DNA of 31,373 bases from a virus: positions 1 to 31,373 of the IMG/VR virus record IMGVR_UViG_3300032282_002675; one strand, 5' to 3'. Positions 1 to 7,190 of the stretch are shown here, in pieces (the first letter of the stretch is position 1; the number at the start of each line of letters is the position of its first letter). The notes beneath the pieces are model-generated. The model saw only the letters and a program-made list of their open reading frames with translations. It ran no database searches and was not told the origin of the DNA. A program made the position numbers and the translations under genes.

Positions 1-51
1 CCCGACGCAGTTTCTACGCCGGGCCGCCCACTACTGGGTACTACTAATTAC

Positions 52-570
52 TTATACTGCGAAGTCAGCGGCGGCTGATGTTGCGCCACCTAATTTCTCA
101 CCATCTTCTAACTTCTGAACATTGTTCAAACCACAAGCGATGCCTTTGGAGCCACTTGTATCGTACGGGTACAATGTTACTGAAGCACGGCCATAGCAAC
201 CACTGTAGAACTCAGATGCATCCAAGATCGGATTAAGTTCTGCATCTACAACGCCAGGTTTCTCATTAGAGTTTGCGTTGAAGAAGTAGTGACCCGCATA
301 TACTGGATCGCTTTTCTCTTCGTCACCATCACGCAAACCACCTTTAAGCATCTTAGGAACTGCACCACCAAAGAACGAAGCATTAGATGCTTTAGTATCT
401 TCAAACGCTTTATTAAAACGCTTTACTGTATCTGTGTCAGACTTTGGAATCAAAATGGATACTGAGTATTTCAGTGTGCCATTTGGAGTCTCCGCTGGAG
501 CAAATACGTGAGCGTATGAGAAACGAACTTTACCAGTTACAAACTTAGTTTTTGTGCTATTTTTAGCCAT
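52..570 (-). CDS. DUF2815-family ssDNA-binding protein
   Basis: A 172-residue protein of the DUF2815 type, a phage family regarded as single-stranded DNA-binding proteins that act at replication forks and recombination intermediates. The N-terminus shows the family pattern: TGKVRFSYAHVF near residues 12-23, followed by KYSVSILIPKSD near 34-45, a beta-strand-rich OB-fold style start. The C-terminus is acidic to neutral rather than strongly acidic. The ATG at 570 follows an AAGG about ten bases upstream. The DUF2800 nuclease lies two genes upstream in the same operon. DUF2815 and DUF2800 are frequent partners in phage replication modules, which supports the call. Family assignment is by recognised pattern; the biochemical role is inferred from the family. 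Confidence 0.85.
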   Translation of the reverse strand: MAKNSTKTKFVTGKVRFSYAHVFAPAETPNGTLKYSVSILIPKSDTDTVKRFNKAFEDTKASNASFFGGAVPKMLKGGLRDGDEEKSDPVYAGHYFFNANSNEKPGVVDAELNPILDASEFYSGCYGRASVTLYPYDTSGSKGIACGLNNVQKLEDGEKLGGATSAAADFAV

Positions 571-594
571 GATTAAATTACCTTTTTAACGTAA

Positions 595-621
595 AGATTG
601 GACTTCAATAGGGGCCAATCT
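595..621 (-). other. small hairpin upstream of the DUF2815 gene
   Basis: AGATTGG and CCAATCT form a perfect 7-bp stem around a 13-base loop in the gap between two minus-strand genes. No clear U-tract follows on the minus strand, so a terminator is not established. It could be a processing or leader structure. Confidence 0.25.
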
Positions 622-632
622 GTCTACCCTTA

Positions 633-890
633 CTACGCATCATGTAGTATACCATGATGTTGTAATGCTTCTCTCATTGCAATTGCTTGTATGAAATCCG
701 CAACACAAGCCTTATCATACAACAATTCTGGATCTTCTGCAACTGCTTCAATTACTTCTTCAACAGAGTCTCTTAATTGTAACACAGATTCTCTGTTGCC
801 ACTACCTGGAAGCCCATCAAAATCTTTGATAAACTTATCTATTACAAAATCAGGTATTTCAAATTTTGAATCGTAACATTGTACCATCAT
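633..890 (-). CDS. hypothetical protein, 85 aa, acidic
   Basis: Not recognised. An acidic, probably helical protein rich in Asp and Glu (for example EEVIEAVAEDPE in the middle), with no signal peptide or membrane segment. It starts with tandem ATG codons at 890 and 887, preceded by AGGTG, a reasonable ribosome binding site. It lies between a small membrane protein gene (15 nt gap) and the ssDNA-binding protein gene, so it belongs to the replication operon by position. No function is proposed. Confidence 0.65.
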   Translation of the reverse strand: MMVQCYDSKFEIPDFVIDKFIKDFDGLPGSGNRESVLQLRDSVEEVIEAVAEDPELLYDKACVADFIQAIAMREALQHHGILHDA

Positions 891-905
891 TATAGCACCT
901 TATTT

Positions 906-1049
906 TTATTTTGCCACCATAACAAGCCCTACATTTCCTAGGGCGTAACCAAGGAACATAATGCCCGTTCCCACGCCCCCTTTATAAAATTGATCACATG
1001 CAACAACAAAATATACTACGCCCATAGCTGCTATTAACCATGTACTCAT
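906..1049 (-). CDS. small membrane protein, 47 aa
   Basis: A short gene starting MSTWLIAAMG. Two hydrophobic segments (about residues 4-18 and 27-45) are separated by a short polar loop (CDQFYKGG), indicating a two-pass membrane protein. The ATG at 1049 overlaps the stop of the DUF2800 nuclease gene in an ATGA arrangement, so translation is probably coupled. Small proteins of this shape are common in aquatic phage genomes. The function is unknown, and a role in lysis or membrane association cannot be judged. Confidence 0.7.
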   Translation of the reverse strand: MSTWLIAAMGVVYFVVACDQFYKGGVGTGIMFLGYALGNVGLVMVAK

Positions 1050-2179
1050 TTGAAATCTTCCTTTGCAGTTTCTTTAACACGAACCAGTTTTGGTGAACCC
1101 TCTGGTCGTTGCACTAAACTGCCTAACCACGATTCAACTTGGCCTTTACCACCTAGCTTAATCAAAGATGGCACAGATTTCATTTTCTTAGGCTCCCAGA
1201 GTTCTGCATCTGATAAACCTTTTTCTACGAGCACTTTAGCTGCTAACTCTTGGTCTACAACTTTGCGGTGTGTTACGGTTGTTCCAAGTTTAAACCCCTT
1301 TGGAATAACTTGTTCAGTAATCGCTTTGTTCAAAGCATAGTCTTCTACATCAACTGCCCACTGCCTTAAATCTTGGGCTTTGGCGAGGACTTCGACGAGC
1401 TCTTCTTCGTTGAGGAGGGGAGGCTCTTTAAACTCTTGCTTGGCGAGCTCTTGGTTGTAATCACTGCGAGCACGGCACTGCGCTTTGGCTTTGCAGAACT
1501 GGCACCAGTCACCGGGGAGGAAGTCGCCTGAGCCGCTCCACGCTTTCTTGGCTTTTGGTTTGACAAAGTAGTTGGCCCAGTCGACAAGTTTACTGATCGT
1601 GGTACCATCGGTACTGATACTGTCAAGTCGGGGCTGATGTATCGTGTAACTGACCTCTTTAATTTCTGGGAACTCGTCTTTGAACTTGCTGTACGCACCG
1701 AGGGCGTAGAGGCGGAGCTGCGTGTTGTCTTGCGCCGAGACGGGGATGCCTTTTCCAAACTTAAGGTCGATGACCCGAATGGAATACTTAGAAAGTATAA
1801 CCACATCGGCTGTACCAAAGCCATCAGGAACCCAGTCAGAGAAGTCAACACGTTGCTCAAATAGAGGGGTATCACCTTCACCGATCTGGCTGCGGACGTA
1901 TAAAACGTAACTATCGACGTGAGCCTCGAAATCGTCGTTGTAGTAGGGTGTTGCTTTGATAATTGCTTCTTCATGTTGGTATTCCTCTATTCCAATTTGT
2001 CCAAAATGGTGTCTTAATTTAGCCTCTGCAAATGAGTGCGCCATCGTGCCTTCTTGACTAAAGTCAAATGCACCTGAGGGGCGTTTTTGTTCTGGGAGGG
2101 TTGCTTCGAGTTTTGCACTGGGGGTACAAGATAACCATCTTTTTGATGCTGAAGCGGAAAGCATAGCGTGAGCGGTCAT
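1046..2179 (-). CDS. DUF2800 nuclease (PD-(D/E)XK, RecB/Cas4-like)
   Basis: A 377-residue protein of the DUF2800 family, part of the PD-(D/E)XK nuclease superfamily that includes RecB and Cas4 nuclease domains. Visible core: an Asp at 125 (GTAD), the strand VIDLK with Asp138 and Lys140, and a following QLRLYALGA helix (about 154-162), matching the D...ExK...QxxxY plan. Cys18 near the N-terminus and Cys226, Cys229 and Cys235 near the C-terminal side of the core match the split four-cysteine iron-sulphur cluster of Cas4/AddB-type enzymes. The start at 2179 has TAAGG five bases upstream. It probably processes DNA ends in recombination together with the DUF2815 protein. The reaction is inferred from the family. 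Confidence 0.87.
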   Translation of the reverse strand: MTAHAMLSASASKRWLSCTPSAKLEATLPEQKRPSGAFDFSQEGTMAHSFAEAKLRHHFGQIGIEEYQHEEAIIKATPYYNDDFEAHVDSYVLYVRSQIGEGDTPLFEQRVDFSDWVPDGFGTADVVILSKYSIRVIDLKFGKGIPVSAQDNTQLRLYALGAYSKFKDEFPEIKEVSYTIHQPRLDSISTDGTTISKLVDWANYFVKPKAKKAWSGSGDFLPGDWCQFCKAKAQCRARSDYNQELAKQEFKEPPLLNEEELVEVLAKAQDLRQWAVDVEDYALNKAITEQVIPKGFKLGTTVTHRKVVDQELAAKVLVEKGLSDAELWEPKKMKSVPSLIKLGGKGQVESWLGSLVQRPEGSPKLVRVKETAKEDFK

Positions 2180-2211
2180 ATTAGCCTTATTAGTCGGTTT
2201 AGTCGTATTAC

Positions 2212-2242
2212 TACTAATGCAAATTATACACTAGTTTTTGCC
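2212..2242 (-). promoter_or_regulatory. putative phage promoter element, weak upstream box
   Basis: TGCATTAGTA (complement of 2212-2221) stands 32 bases upstream of the DUF2800 start. The position where other copies carry GGGCG, 21 bases upstream, here reads GGCAA, so only the downstream box is well conserved. It overlaps the end of the preceding endonuclease gene. Confidence 0.5.
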
Positions 2243-2649
2243 AAAAATTTTGTATATTTATTTAAATATTTTTGGGCGGATTTTAAAATTTTTATGGAAT
2301 CTTTTGCTTGCCCTAAAAGAATGTTGCAATTTGTACACAAAATCCCACGTATTTTGTTTGTGCTATGGCAATGGTCGACACAAGTATGCCTATCTTTTGT
2401 CAATTTAATGTCACATATGGCACATTTATTTTCTTGTTTTTCAAGCATTTGCAAATATTGTTCTAAAGAAATGCCGTAAGATTTATTTAATCTTGTATTT
2501 TTATTTCGATTTAAATTATTTTTATACCATTTTGTAGCGCGTGTTTTATTACATGGCTTACACTCACCATGGTGCCCGTCTTTTGTTATTTTGTTTTTAT
2601 AAAACTCAGAAAGCGGTTTTTGTTTACCGCAGGCATTGCATTTTTTCAT
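2224..2649 (-). CDS. recombination endonuclease VII-like (HNH) protein
   Basis: A 141-residue protein of the endonuclease VII/HNH type, related to T4 gp49, which resolves branched DNA and trims replication intermediates before packaging. The C-terminal half holds the signature: Cys76-Cys79, then VDHCH with Asp92, His93 and His95, then Cys105-Cys108 with CTNCN and a Leu-Leu-Gly tail. These match the zinc-binding cysteines and the beta-beta-alpha-metal active site. The N-terminus adds a second zinc ribbon (Cys4, Cys7, Cys30, Cys33). The start has AGGAG five bases upstream. The gene is more AT-rich than its neighbours (poly-Lys and poly-Asn codons), as is common for mobile HNH genes, so it could be either a resolvase or a homing-type insertion. 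Confidence 0.85.
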   Translation of the reverse strand: MKKCNACGKQKPLSEFYKNKITKDGHHGECKPCNKTRATKWYKNNLNRNKNTRLNKSYGISLEQYLQMLEKQENKCAICDIKLTKDRHTCVDHCHSTNKIRGILCTNCNILLGQAKDSIKILKSAQKYLNKYTKFLAKTSV

Positions 2650-2680
2650 TGATACTCCTAACAGTTAATTGGTGGACTAT

Positions 2681-2698
2681 CCAGTAGTTAGGTACTGG
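2681..2698 (-). other. hairpin in gap upstream of the endonuclease VII gene
   Basis: CCAGTA and TACTGG pair perfectly around a six-base loop in the 84-base gap between two minus-strand genes. No T-run follows on the minus strand. Possibly a leader or processing structure. Confidence 0.25.
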
Positions 2699-2733
2699 CA
2701 GGGGAGCTACCCTTTTCGTCCTTTGATATTATA

Positions 2734-3129
2734 CTACGATTTTAATGCTTTAATTAAATCTGATATTTCTTTGTTAAAGTCAATTTTTACTTCTAATTTG
2801 GCATCGATTTTATTGTCTCGTGTTTCCCGATAGTCTTCTTGAAATTGGCCTCTAAGTGCTATTTCGGCCACTCTTGAATTAAATGCTTTATTTTCTACAT
2901 TTGAAAGAAGCATGTTTTCCCAAAAGGCTTGGGCATAAACTGTAGCTAAATCAAGGGTTTCGGCAAAATGTTCGTTTTCTTTCTTCCATCTTCCCGCAGT
3001 ATTTTTACTGATGTTGATGGCCGCAAACATCGCTTTTTGGGATGCGCCTTGCCTACCCAAATCTAAAATAGCTTCCGCCATTTCTTGGGTAAACTCTTTT
3101 TTATTAGCTGGTGCTTTTTTAGCTGCCAC
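2734..3129 (-). CDS. terminase small subunit-like HTH protein
   Basis: A 131-residue protein with an N-terminal helix-turn-helix pattern: helices around residues 14-28 and 33-41 ending in ISKNTAGRWKKEN, followed by a helical central region (HFAETLDLATVYAQAF) and an ARG-QF-DY segment. This is the plan of small terminase subunits that recognise packaging sites and stimulate the large subunit. The start is GTG at 3129, just after a purine-rich AAAGGTGGAA, and overlaps the upstream stop by 11 nt. The large subunit is over 20 kb away on the other strand. The alternative is a generic phage HTH regulator. Confidence 0.5.
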   Translation of the reverse strand: MAAKKAPANKKEFTQEMAEAILDLGRQGASQKAMFAAINISKNTAGRWKKENEHFAETLDLATVYAQAFWENMLLSNVENKAFNSRVAEIALRGQFQEDYRETRDNKIDAKLEVKIDFNKEISDLIKALKS

Positions 3130-3526
3130 ACTTCCACCTTTTTAGACTTGCTGCTTTACGGGTTGGTTTGCCGTTCTCGTCCCTCATAGGACCTGGCATA
3201 CCGGACATTCTTGCACAGAATGAGTCTTTACGTGCCCCGCCTTCTGGTTGAGGGGCTTTTAGATTTGATCCTGTTGCTGCGTTGTATTTGGCACGGCCTT
3301 TGGCTGTAAGCCCAGCGCCCTGAGACACCGGTAGCTTTTCACCACGGCCAATGGCTAGTGACACTCCACCACCTTTTTTCATGGTAGCGGTCTTTGCTGA
3401 TTCTTTAAATGCTGATGCTGTTGGGGCGCCTTTGGCACCCGGCTTGCGCATCTTCTCACCAGAGCCCGCTTTGATGCGTTCTTGCTTGGCGTGGATGTTT
3501 GCGTAAAGTCCGGGTTTGGTTGCCAT
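3119..3526 (-). CDS. hypothetical basic phage protein (DUF6321-like)
   Basis: A 135-residue, very basic, Gly/Ala/Lys-rich protein with the recognisable patterns MATKPGLYANIHAKQERI at the start, KGRAKYNAATGSNLKAP in the middle and SFCARMSGM...KAASLKRWKC near the end. This matches a family (DUF6321) that is common in aquatic phages and has no established role. The basic, probably disordered composition suggests nucleic-acid or virion association. An AAGG lies about five bases before the ATG. It overlaps the small-terminase-like gene by 11 nt, so the two may be packaged or virion-related; this is inference from position. Confidence 0.7.
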   Translation of the reverse strand: MATKPGLYANIHAKQERIKAGSGEKMRKPGAKGAPTASAFKESAKTATMKKGGGVSLAIGRGEKLPVSQGAGLTAKGRAKYNAATGSNLKAPQPEGGARKDSFCARMSGMPGPMRDENGKPTRKAASLKRWKCGS

Positions 3527-3534
3527 ATTGCCTT

Positions 3535-3792
3535 TTAGAATAGTACTGAAACGCCTGACATTTTTTTAACAATGCCAGCCAATTCTTTGGTTGTTTGACC
3601 GCTTACAAAGGTATTGATTTCAATAGCCTTGTCAATGATCTCTTCCATTGTTGGAAACTTAGGAGCCAATTCTTCGGCTTCTTTAGATGTCTTGCTGAGC
3701 ACTTCCCACGCAGCCATGTTGGCTTCATGCTGTTTGACCATGAGGTCTTTTGCTGTGTTAAATACGGAAAAGCGTAGTTCAAATGGATTCAT
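3535..3792 (-). CDS. hypothetical protein, 85 aa (MNPFELRF type)
   Basis: The start was placed at ATG 3792 because AGGAG stands six bases upstream; a longer frame up to 3828 would lack a site. The protein begins MNPFELRFSVFNTAKDLM and is mostly helical, with a hydrophobic C-terminus (GIVKKMSGVSVLF). Proteins with a similar beginning occur in other aquatic phages. The function is not known. Its mRNA would start at the promoter-like element at 3910-3940, giving a leader of roughly 110 bases. Confidence 0.65.
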   Translation of the reverse strand: MNPFELRFSVFNTAKDLMVKQHEANMAAWEVLSKTSKEAEELAPKFPTMEEIIDKAIEINTFVSGQTTKELAGIVKKMSGVSVLF

Positions 3793-3909
3793 GTAAATCT
3801 CCTGTGTGTTGTGTGTGATTGCCCGCATTTGGGTACAAAATCCTTACTGTCTTGGGCGTTGTAAGAATAGGGTTCCAAGCGTCTCACGACGAGTTGTACT
3901 ACCTATATC

Positions 3910-3940
3910 TACTAATGCAAAAAACAGGGAAAATCCGCCC
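3910..3940 (-). promoter_or_regulatory. putative phage promoter, GGGCG-N16-TGCATTAGTA
   Basis: Read on the minus strand, GGGCG (3940-3936) is followed after 16 bases by TGCATTAGTA (3919-3910). The spacing is identical to the three plus-strand copies, and the sequence between the boxes resembles the copy at 26,126. It lies in the 148-base gap between two minus-strand genes and would drive the 85-residue gene and everything downstream. Confidence 0.6.
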
Positions 3941-4171
3941 TCACATATCGTCTGGCACGATAATAGTCTTTTTTGGTGCAGAAGGAGGGGTATTGCTACC
4001 ATGTTCCTTGTGGTACCGTAGGGCATCGTTTAGCATCATCTTGGTCATAGCCAAAGCCTTTTCTTGGTGCTCCTGCTCCATCTGGGCGTTGGTTTGTTTT
4101 GCTTTACGCTCAACTTCCTTAATGATGTTGTTGCTGATACCTGCTTGTTTAAGAAGTTGCTTTAGATTCAT
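3941..4171 (-). CDS. hypothetical protein, 76 aa
   Basis: Not recognised. A helical, charged protein that starts MNLKQLLKQAGISNN, which could form a short helix-turn-helix-like hairpin, and has a proline-rich end (TPPSAPKK). It overlaps the preceding gene by 23 nt. It is the last gene before the promoter-like element at 3910-3940. Confidence 0.6.
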   Translation of the reverse strand: MNLKQLLKQAGISNNIIKEVERKAKQTNAQMEQEHQEKALAMTKMMLNDALRYHKEHGSNTPPSAPKKTIIVPDDM

Positions 4172-4382
4172 CTTGAGCCTTTGCCACAGCAGCTAAACTT
4201 TCTTCTGCTTTTTTAACTTGGGGTCCTGCTTGTTGCTGAATTGTATTGATAAACGCTGCAAGCGTGGTTGTAGGAGCCACATTTGGAGTGTTTAATACAT
4301 TAAGTAACACATTGATGTCTCGCACTGCAAACTCTAGCGTTACGTTAAAATCATCTAACGGATTTCTTACTTCCTGATTCAT
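4149..4382 (-). CDS. hypothetical protein, 77 aa
   Basis: Not recognised. A mostly helical protein with LNVLNTPNVAPTTTLAAFIN in the middle and an Ala/Glu-rich tail. The pattern (short helix, TPNV..., Ala-rich helix) recalls small phage proteins of unknown role. It is linked to the upstream gene by an ATGA overlap, and GGAAG lies seven bases before the start. Confidence 0.6.
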   Translation of the reverse strand: MNQEVRNPLDDFNVTLEFAVRDINVLLNVLNTPNVAPTTTLAAFINTIQQQAGPQVKKAEESLAAVAKAQDESKATS

Positions 4383-4675
4383 TTTTTACTTCCTTTCTTT
4401 TGCTTAACTGGAAAACCTAAACTTTCTCTTGCTGCCAATTTAACTGGATCAGTACAATACTGATTTAATTCAAACACCCTGGCTGACATATCTAACAACT
4501 GCCAGCAACGCATCTCATGCATCTGTTTAAGACCAATCAATGCGTTTGCTACTTCATCTTCTGTCATTGGCTTTTCGGCGTCACCATGGTATTTATACAA
4601 CGTTTCAATATCATCGGCTGTTTGCCATACTTTGTATATGGCGTCTTCCAAGTCAAAATGAGTGTATTTTTTCAT
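4379..4675 (-). CDS. hypothetical protein, 98 aa
   Basis: Not recognised. A soluble, helical protein with MKKYTHFDLEDAIYKVWQT at the start and a basic KQKKGSKK tail. It has ATGA overlaps at both ends, so it is part of a tightly coupled run of small genes. No catalytic motif is visible. Confidence 0.65.
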   Translation of the reverse strand: MKKYTHFDLEDAIYKVWQTADDIETLYKYHGDAEKPMTEDEVANALIGLKQMHEMRCWQLLDMSARVFELNQYCTDPVKLAARESLGFPVKQKKGSKK

Positions 4676-4887
4676 TTCTTTTTAGCCTTTTTAATTTCTT
4701 TTTTAAAATCTGTTGAATACCAATTACCTACAAGCATAATTGCTGGAAGAAGTTCTTTCCAAGCAGCTACATCATCTTCATGCCAACTAGCACCGTTCTT
4801 CATCATGTCTGATACTCCGGCATAACTTTGTGCCAAATTAGCAACGGTGATTTCGTCTGTAAAGTCATCGTCTAATTCTAAAATCAT
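4672..4887 (-). CDS. hypothetical protein, 71 aa
   Basis: The start was chosen at ATG 4887 (MILELDDDFTDEIT) because GGAG lies seven bases upstream and the codon forms an ATGA overlap with the preceding stop; a longer frame reaches 4917. The protein has an acidic N-terminus, a Trp-rich middle (ASWHEDDVAAWKELL) and a very basic tail (KKEIKKAKKK). No known family was recognised. Confidence 0.65.
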   Translation of the reverse strand: MILELDDDFTDEITVANLAQSYAGVSDMMKNGASWHEDDVAAWKELLPAIMLVGNWYSTDFKKEIKKAKKK

Positions 4888-5072
4888 ACTTTTTCTCCGG
4901 TATCTATGCGCATACATTGTGCTGCCGCCAAAGTAACACTTGGTCTAAAAGGCAGCGTTAAAAACTCTTTCTTAAGTACTTGGCATTGATCGTGCGAAAT
5001 TGGTTGGGTACTAACCATAAAATCACAACTCTGGCCAATGCACATAACAGATACAAATATAAACTCAATCAT
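4884..5072 (-). CDS. small exported or membrane-tethered protein, 62 aa
   Basis: A hydrophobic start (MIEFIFVSVMCIGQSCDF) is followed by a polar region with four cysteines in total (Cys11, Cys16, Cys30, Cys53), compatible with a short signal sequence and disulphide-bonded periplasmic domain. It has ATGA overlaps on both sides. The role is unknown. Small secreted cysteine-containing proteins recur in this phage (see 13,233-13,367). Confidence 0.55.
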   Translation of the reverse strand: MIEFIFVSVMCIGQSCDFMVSTQPISHDQCQVLKKEFLTLPFRPSVTLAAAQCMRIDTGEKV

Positions 5073-5302
5073 CTACCGCACTCTGGATCTGACTGGTCTC
5101 CCCTTGTGCGCTTGGCAATCTCTCGATCAATATACCAACGAGCTTTACGCAGATCTTCTACTGCATCTTTTTTAAGATCACAGCGCCAAATATATTTCAA
5201 AGCATTACCAAGGTTAAATCCCATATGTTCGGTGATCTGAATGCAATCAACGCCAGATGGGTGGCTTGTGTAATGTTTAGGATGGTTGACTGGATCTTGC
5301 AT
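5069..5302 (-). CDS. DUF3310 protein
   Basis: A 77-residue protein with the clear DUF3310 signature: DPVNHPKHYTSHPSGVDCIQ at the start, then NALKYIWRC, then DLRKARWYIDREI. This short helical family is common in phage replication regions and is sometimes labelled nucleotide-kinase-like without proof. The ATG at 5302 has GGGAG seven bases upstream and lies 26 nt inside the preceding gene. It is coupled to the next gene by an ATGA overlap. Confidence 0.9.
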   Translation of the reverse strand: MQDPVNHPKHYTSHPSGVDCIQITEHMGFNLGNALKYIWRCDLKKDAVEDLRKARWYIDREIAKRTRGDQSDPECGR

Positions 5303-5471
5303 GTCTCATCTCCCTAAGTTCTTTTTCCATAGTCTGTAACTCTTCGACGCTGTCACAAACCCAGATTCCCAATAAATCTTTAAAGCGGCTCGTGTCGATA
5401 TCCTCCACACCAGTGATGGTTTCCATAACATAATTGCCTTTGTATCTATGTTCTACAATAAAGTGGCTCAT
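5277..5471 (-). CDS. hypothetical protein, 64 aa
   Basis: Not recognised. It begins MSHFIVEHRYKGNYVMETI, likely beta strands, followed by an acidic helix (DSVEELQTMEKELREM). It has an ATGA overlap with the upstream gene and a 26-nt overlap with DUF3310. Confidence 0.6.
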   Translation of the reverse strand: MSHFIVEHRYKGNYVMETITGVEDIDTSRFKDLLGIWVCDSVEELQTMEKELREMRHARSSQPS

Positions 5472-5764
5472 AGCTTTAGTTCCTTTTTAATAAACTCGAT
5501 ACCTTTCTCAAAATGGTACCGCCAGTGCTTTTCAGTCACATGAATGTCATTATAACTCAAACCATTTAGAAACGCCAGTAAAACTTCTTGGGGTTTAGGC
5601 GGCATATGGTGTTCAATAAGATAACGAATGTCCAGTATGTCCTCTGGGTCCCATGGAAACCAGCCTTCAATGAGTTGTGTGGATGTCCCCTCCACATCAT
5701 CTTGCTCTAATGGATCTGGATCCTCATCAGATAGTCTCGGAGTAGTTGCTTTTATTTTATTCAT
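5468..5764 (-). CDS. hypothetical protein with sigma-region-4-like HTH, 98 aa
   Basis: The N-terminal half is acidic and probably disordered (DEDPDPLEQDD). The C-terminal half, about residues 54-96, reads PPKPQEVLLAFLNGLSYNDI followed by a recognition-helix-like segment and EKGIEFIKKELKL. This parallels the layout of sigma region 4 (Glu-Val-Leu...GLSY-Ile...helix...Leu). It could be a DNA-binding regulator. It follows the ketosynthase gene with an ATGA overlap. The match is by eye to a short motif, so confidence in the function is low. The phage sigma factor at 13,886-14,473 lacks region 4, which makes this small protein worth testing as a partner. Confidence 0.5.
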   Translation of the reverse strand: MNKIKATTPRLSDEDPDPLEQDDVEGTSTQLIEGWFPWDPEDILDIRYLIEHHMPPKPQEVLLAFLNGLSYNDIHVTEKHWRYHFEKGIEFIKKELKL

Positions 5765-6870
5765 ACTCTTGTGTCAAAAATTGCCGCTGCGTAAATGTTT
5801 CCCATGCCTGCCGCTAAACTTAAAATCTTAGGGGAGCGTTTCATTATTTGAGGTTCTGATAAGAACACCGGATCACTTTCGGTTCTATTAGGTATAGCTG
5901 GTACTAGACCAGACTGTAAACTGTCTAGTAACAGGCATGTCTCCAATAATCCTGATGCCCCCATCGTATGTCCTATTCGTTGTTTAAACGACGTCGCAAT
6001 AAACGGCGTATGAAACAACGTTTGTAAAGCGGCTTTCTCAGCCACGTTATTTGACTTAGTGCCTGTGCCATGCGTCTTAACAATTTGTATCTCCTCTGAT
6101 CCTATATTAGCAGTTTTAAAAGCGTTCTCTGCTGCCCGTGCAAACCCTTGTCCGTCTTCACGCTCACCGATAGCGTTGGTACTAACCTCACTAGCTATGC
6201 CAGCACCAATTAAACGGGCATGACTATTTTTTGCCACACGATTGGATTCAAACACTGCAAACACCGCACCTTGACCTAAGTAAAAACCAAAATTACGTTT
6301 GTCAAAAGCCGACGGCTTTATACCTGTCTGTTCTTGTTCGTGTGTTAAGCTGGCATTTGTTTCGCCAAAAAATCCTAAGACTTTATCGCTGATAACGTCT
6401 TCTACAGACAGCACAATCACTCTGTCAAAGTTCTGATATGCAATTAGCTGGTATACATCAGTCAAGACTTTTAAACTAGAAGCACAAGCACTGGCATCAG
6501 TCATAACCAAATCCGATGCGCCACAAACCTGAGCCATACGTCCAGCGTACACTTGAGTTAATGTAAGAGGCAAGAACTTATAACCATAAGTCAAACGGCT
6601 AGGCGGTGTTGGGCCTGGGTTGTAAAGACCAGCTAGATGCGAATTACCCGATGCAAAGATAAACGCCGTTTTGCATGGCGTCTCACGTAGTTGCGCCAGT
6701 AAATCTCCGGGCATGACTCGCTCTGCTAGTTTGTGTGGCACATATGTCAAGCCGTTCTTTACACGACTGTATAGCTCAGGAAACCAATGCACCCGTTGCG
6801 GGTATGTAATATCCTCTAGCAATTCAGTGTTATGGGTGCATACTGTTCTGTATGCTGTAAGATGGATCAT
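5761..6870 (-). CDS. beta-ketoacyl-ACP synthase (ketosynthase)
   Basis: A 369-residue thiolase-fold enzyme of the KAS I/II type, which condenses an acyl chain with a malonyl group carried on ACP. All catalytic elements are visible: nucleophile Cys129 in TDASACASSLK, His267 in KTHGTGTKSN, and Lys296 with His301 in SFKQRIGHTMGASG. A FabF-like strand FDKRNFGFYLGQGA lies near 189-202. It is shorter than FabF (about 410) because the usual N-terminal beta strand and glycine turn are replaced by a divergent segment. It is linked by ATGA overlaps to the ACP upstream and a small HTH-like gene downstream. No ketoreductase, dehydratase or malonyltransferase gene is present in the window, so the host must supply these or the product is a simple beta-ketoacyl chain. 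Substrate unknown. Confidence 0.9.
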   Translation of the reverse strand: MIHLTAYRTVCTHNTELLEDITYPQRVHWFPELYSRVKNGLTYVPHKLAERVMPGDLLAQLRETPCKTAFIFASGNSHLAGLYNPGPTPPSRLTYGYKFLPLTLTQVYAGRMAQVCGASDLVMTDASACASSLKVLTDVYQLIAYQNFDRVIVLSVEDVISDKVLGFFGETNASLTHEQEQTGIKPSAFDKRNFGFYLGQGAVFAVFESNRVAKNSHARLIGAGIASEVSTNAIGEREDGQGFARAAENAFKTANIGSEEIQIVKTHGTGTKSNNVAEKAALQTLFHTPFIATSFKQRIGHTMGASGLLETCLLLDSLQSGLVPAIPNRTESDPVFLSEPQIMKRSPKILSLAAGMGNIYAAAIFDTRV

Positions 6871-7190
6871 TGAATGCTCGCAATAGCTTCTTCTAAAGTA
6901 GCAGGTTTCTTTGTAGCGTGATCTTCCATATACTTAAACATGTCACGGACTGTAAAAGACTTTGGCTCTTCACCTTCCACTGGGGGCTTGGGTTGTAATG
7001 CTTTTAAGTCTTCCTCTGATACTCCATATACGTCACTTAAATACACCCCCACCATAAGAAAGTCGAGACTATCTAAGCCGGTGTCTTTCATTTCAATGTC
7101 AAGAGTTGCAAGCTTTAATTCTTCAGCAGACACAGGTCTTGCCAAAGTAATAATATGGTTCATCAATTCTATTTTTTGTTGGTCGTTCAT
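6867..7190 (-). CDS. acyl carrier protein
   Basis: A 107-residue ACP. The phosphopantetheine site is Ser41 in GLDSLDFLMVG, an almost canonical DSL motif, preceded by a helical start and followed by the recognition helix (VGVYLSDVYGVSEEDLKAL). It is longer than bacterial AcpP (about 78) because of a proline-rich loop (PKPPVEGEEPK, about 67-77) and a C-terminal extension (KKPATLEEAIASIQ). The start forms an ATGA overlap with the helicase stop, and its own stop overlaps the ketosynthase start, so the two are coupled in order ACP then KAS. The phage also encodes a holo-ACP synthase at 10,315-10,638 that could load it. Confidence 0.88.
   Translation of the reverse strand: MNDQQKIELMNHIITLARPVSAEELKLATLDIEMKDTGLDSLDFLMVGVYLSDVYGVSEEDLKALQPKPPVEGEEPKSFTVRDMFKYMEDHATKKPATLEEAIASIQ

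Noticed and set aside
1366-1974. 202-codon minus-strand frame rich in Ser, Thr and Lys
   Set aside because: It is a shadow frame inside the DUF2800 nuclease gene, with low-complexity composition and no family match.
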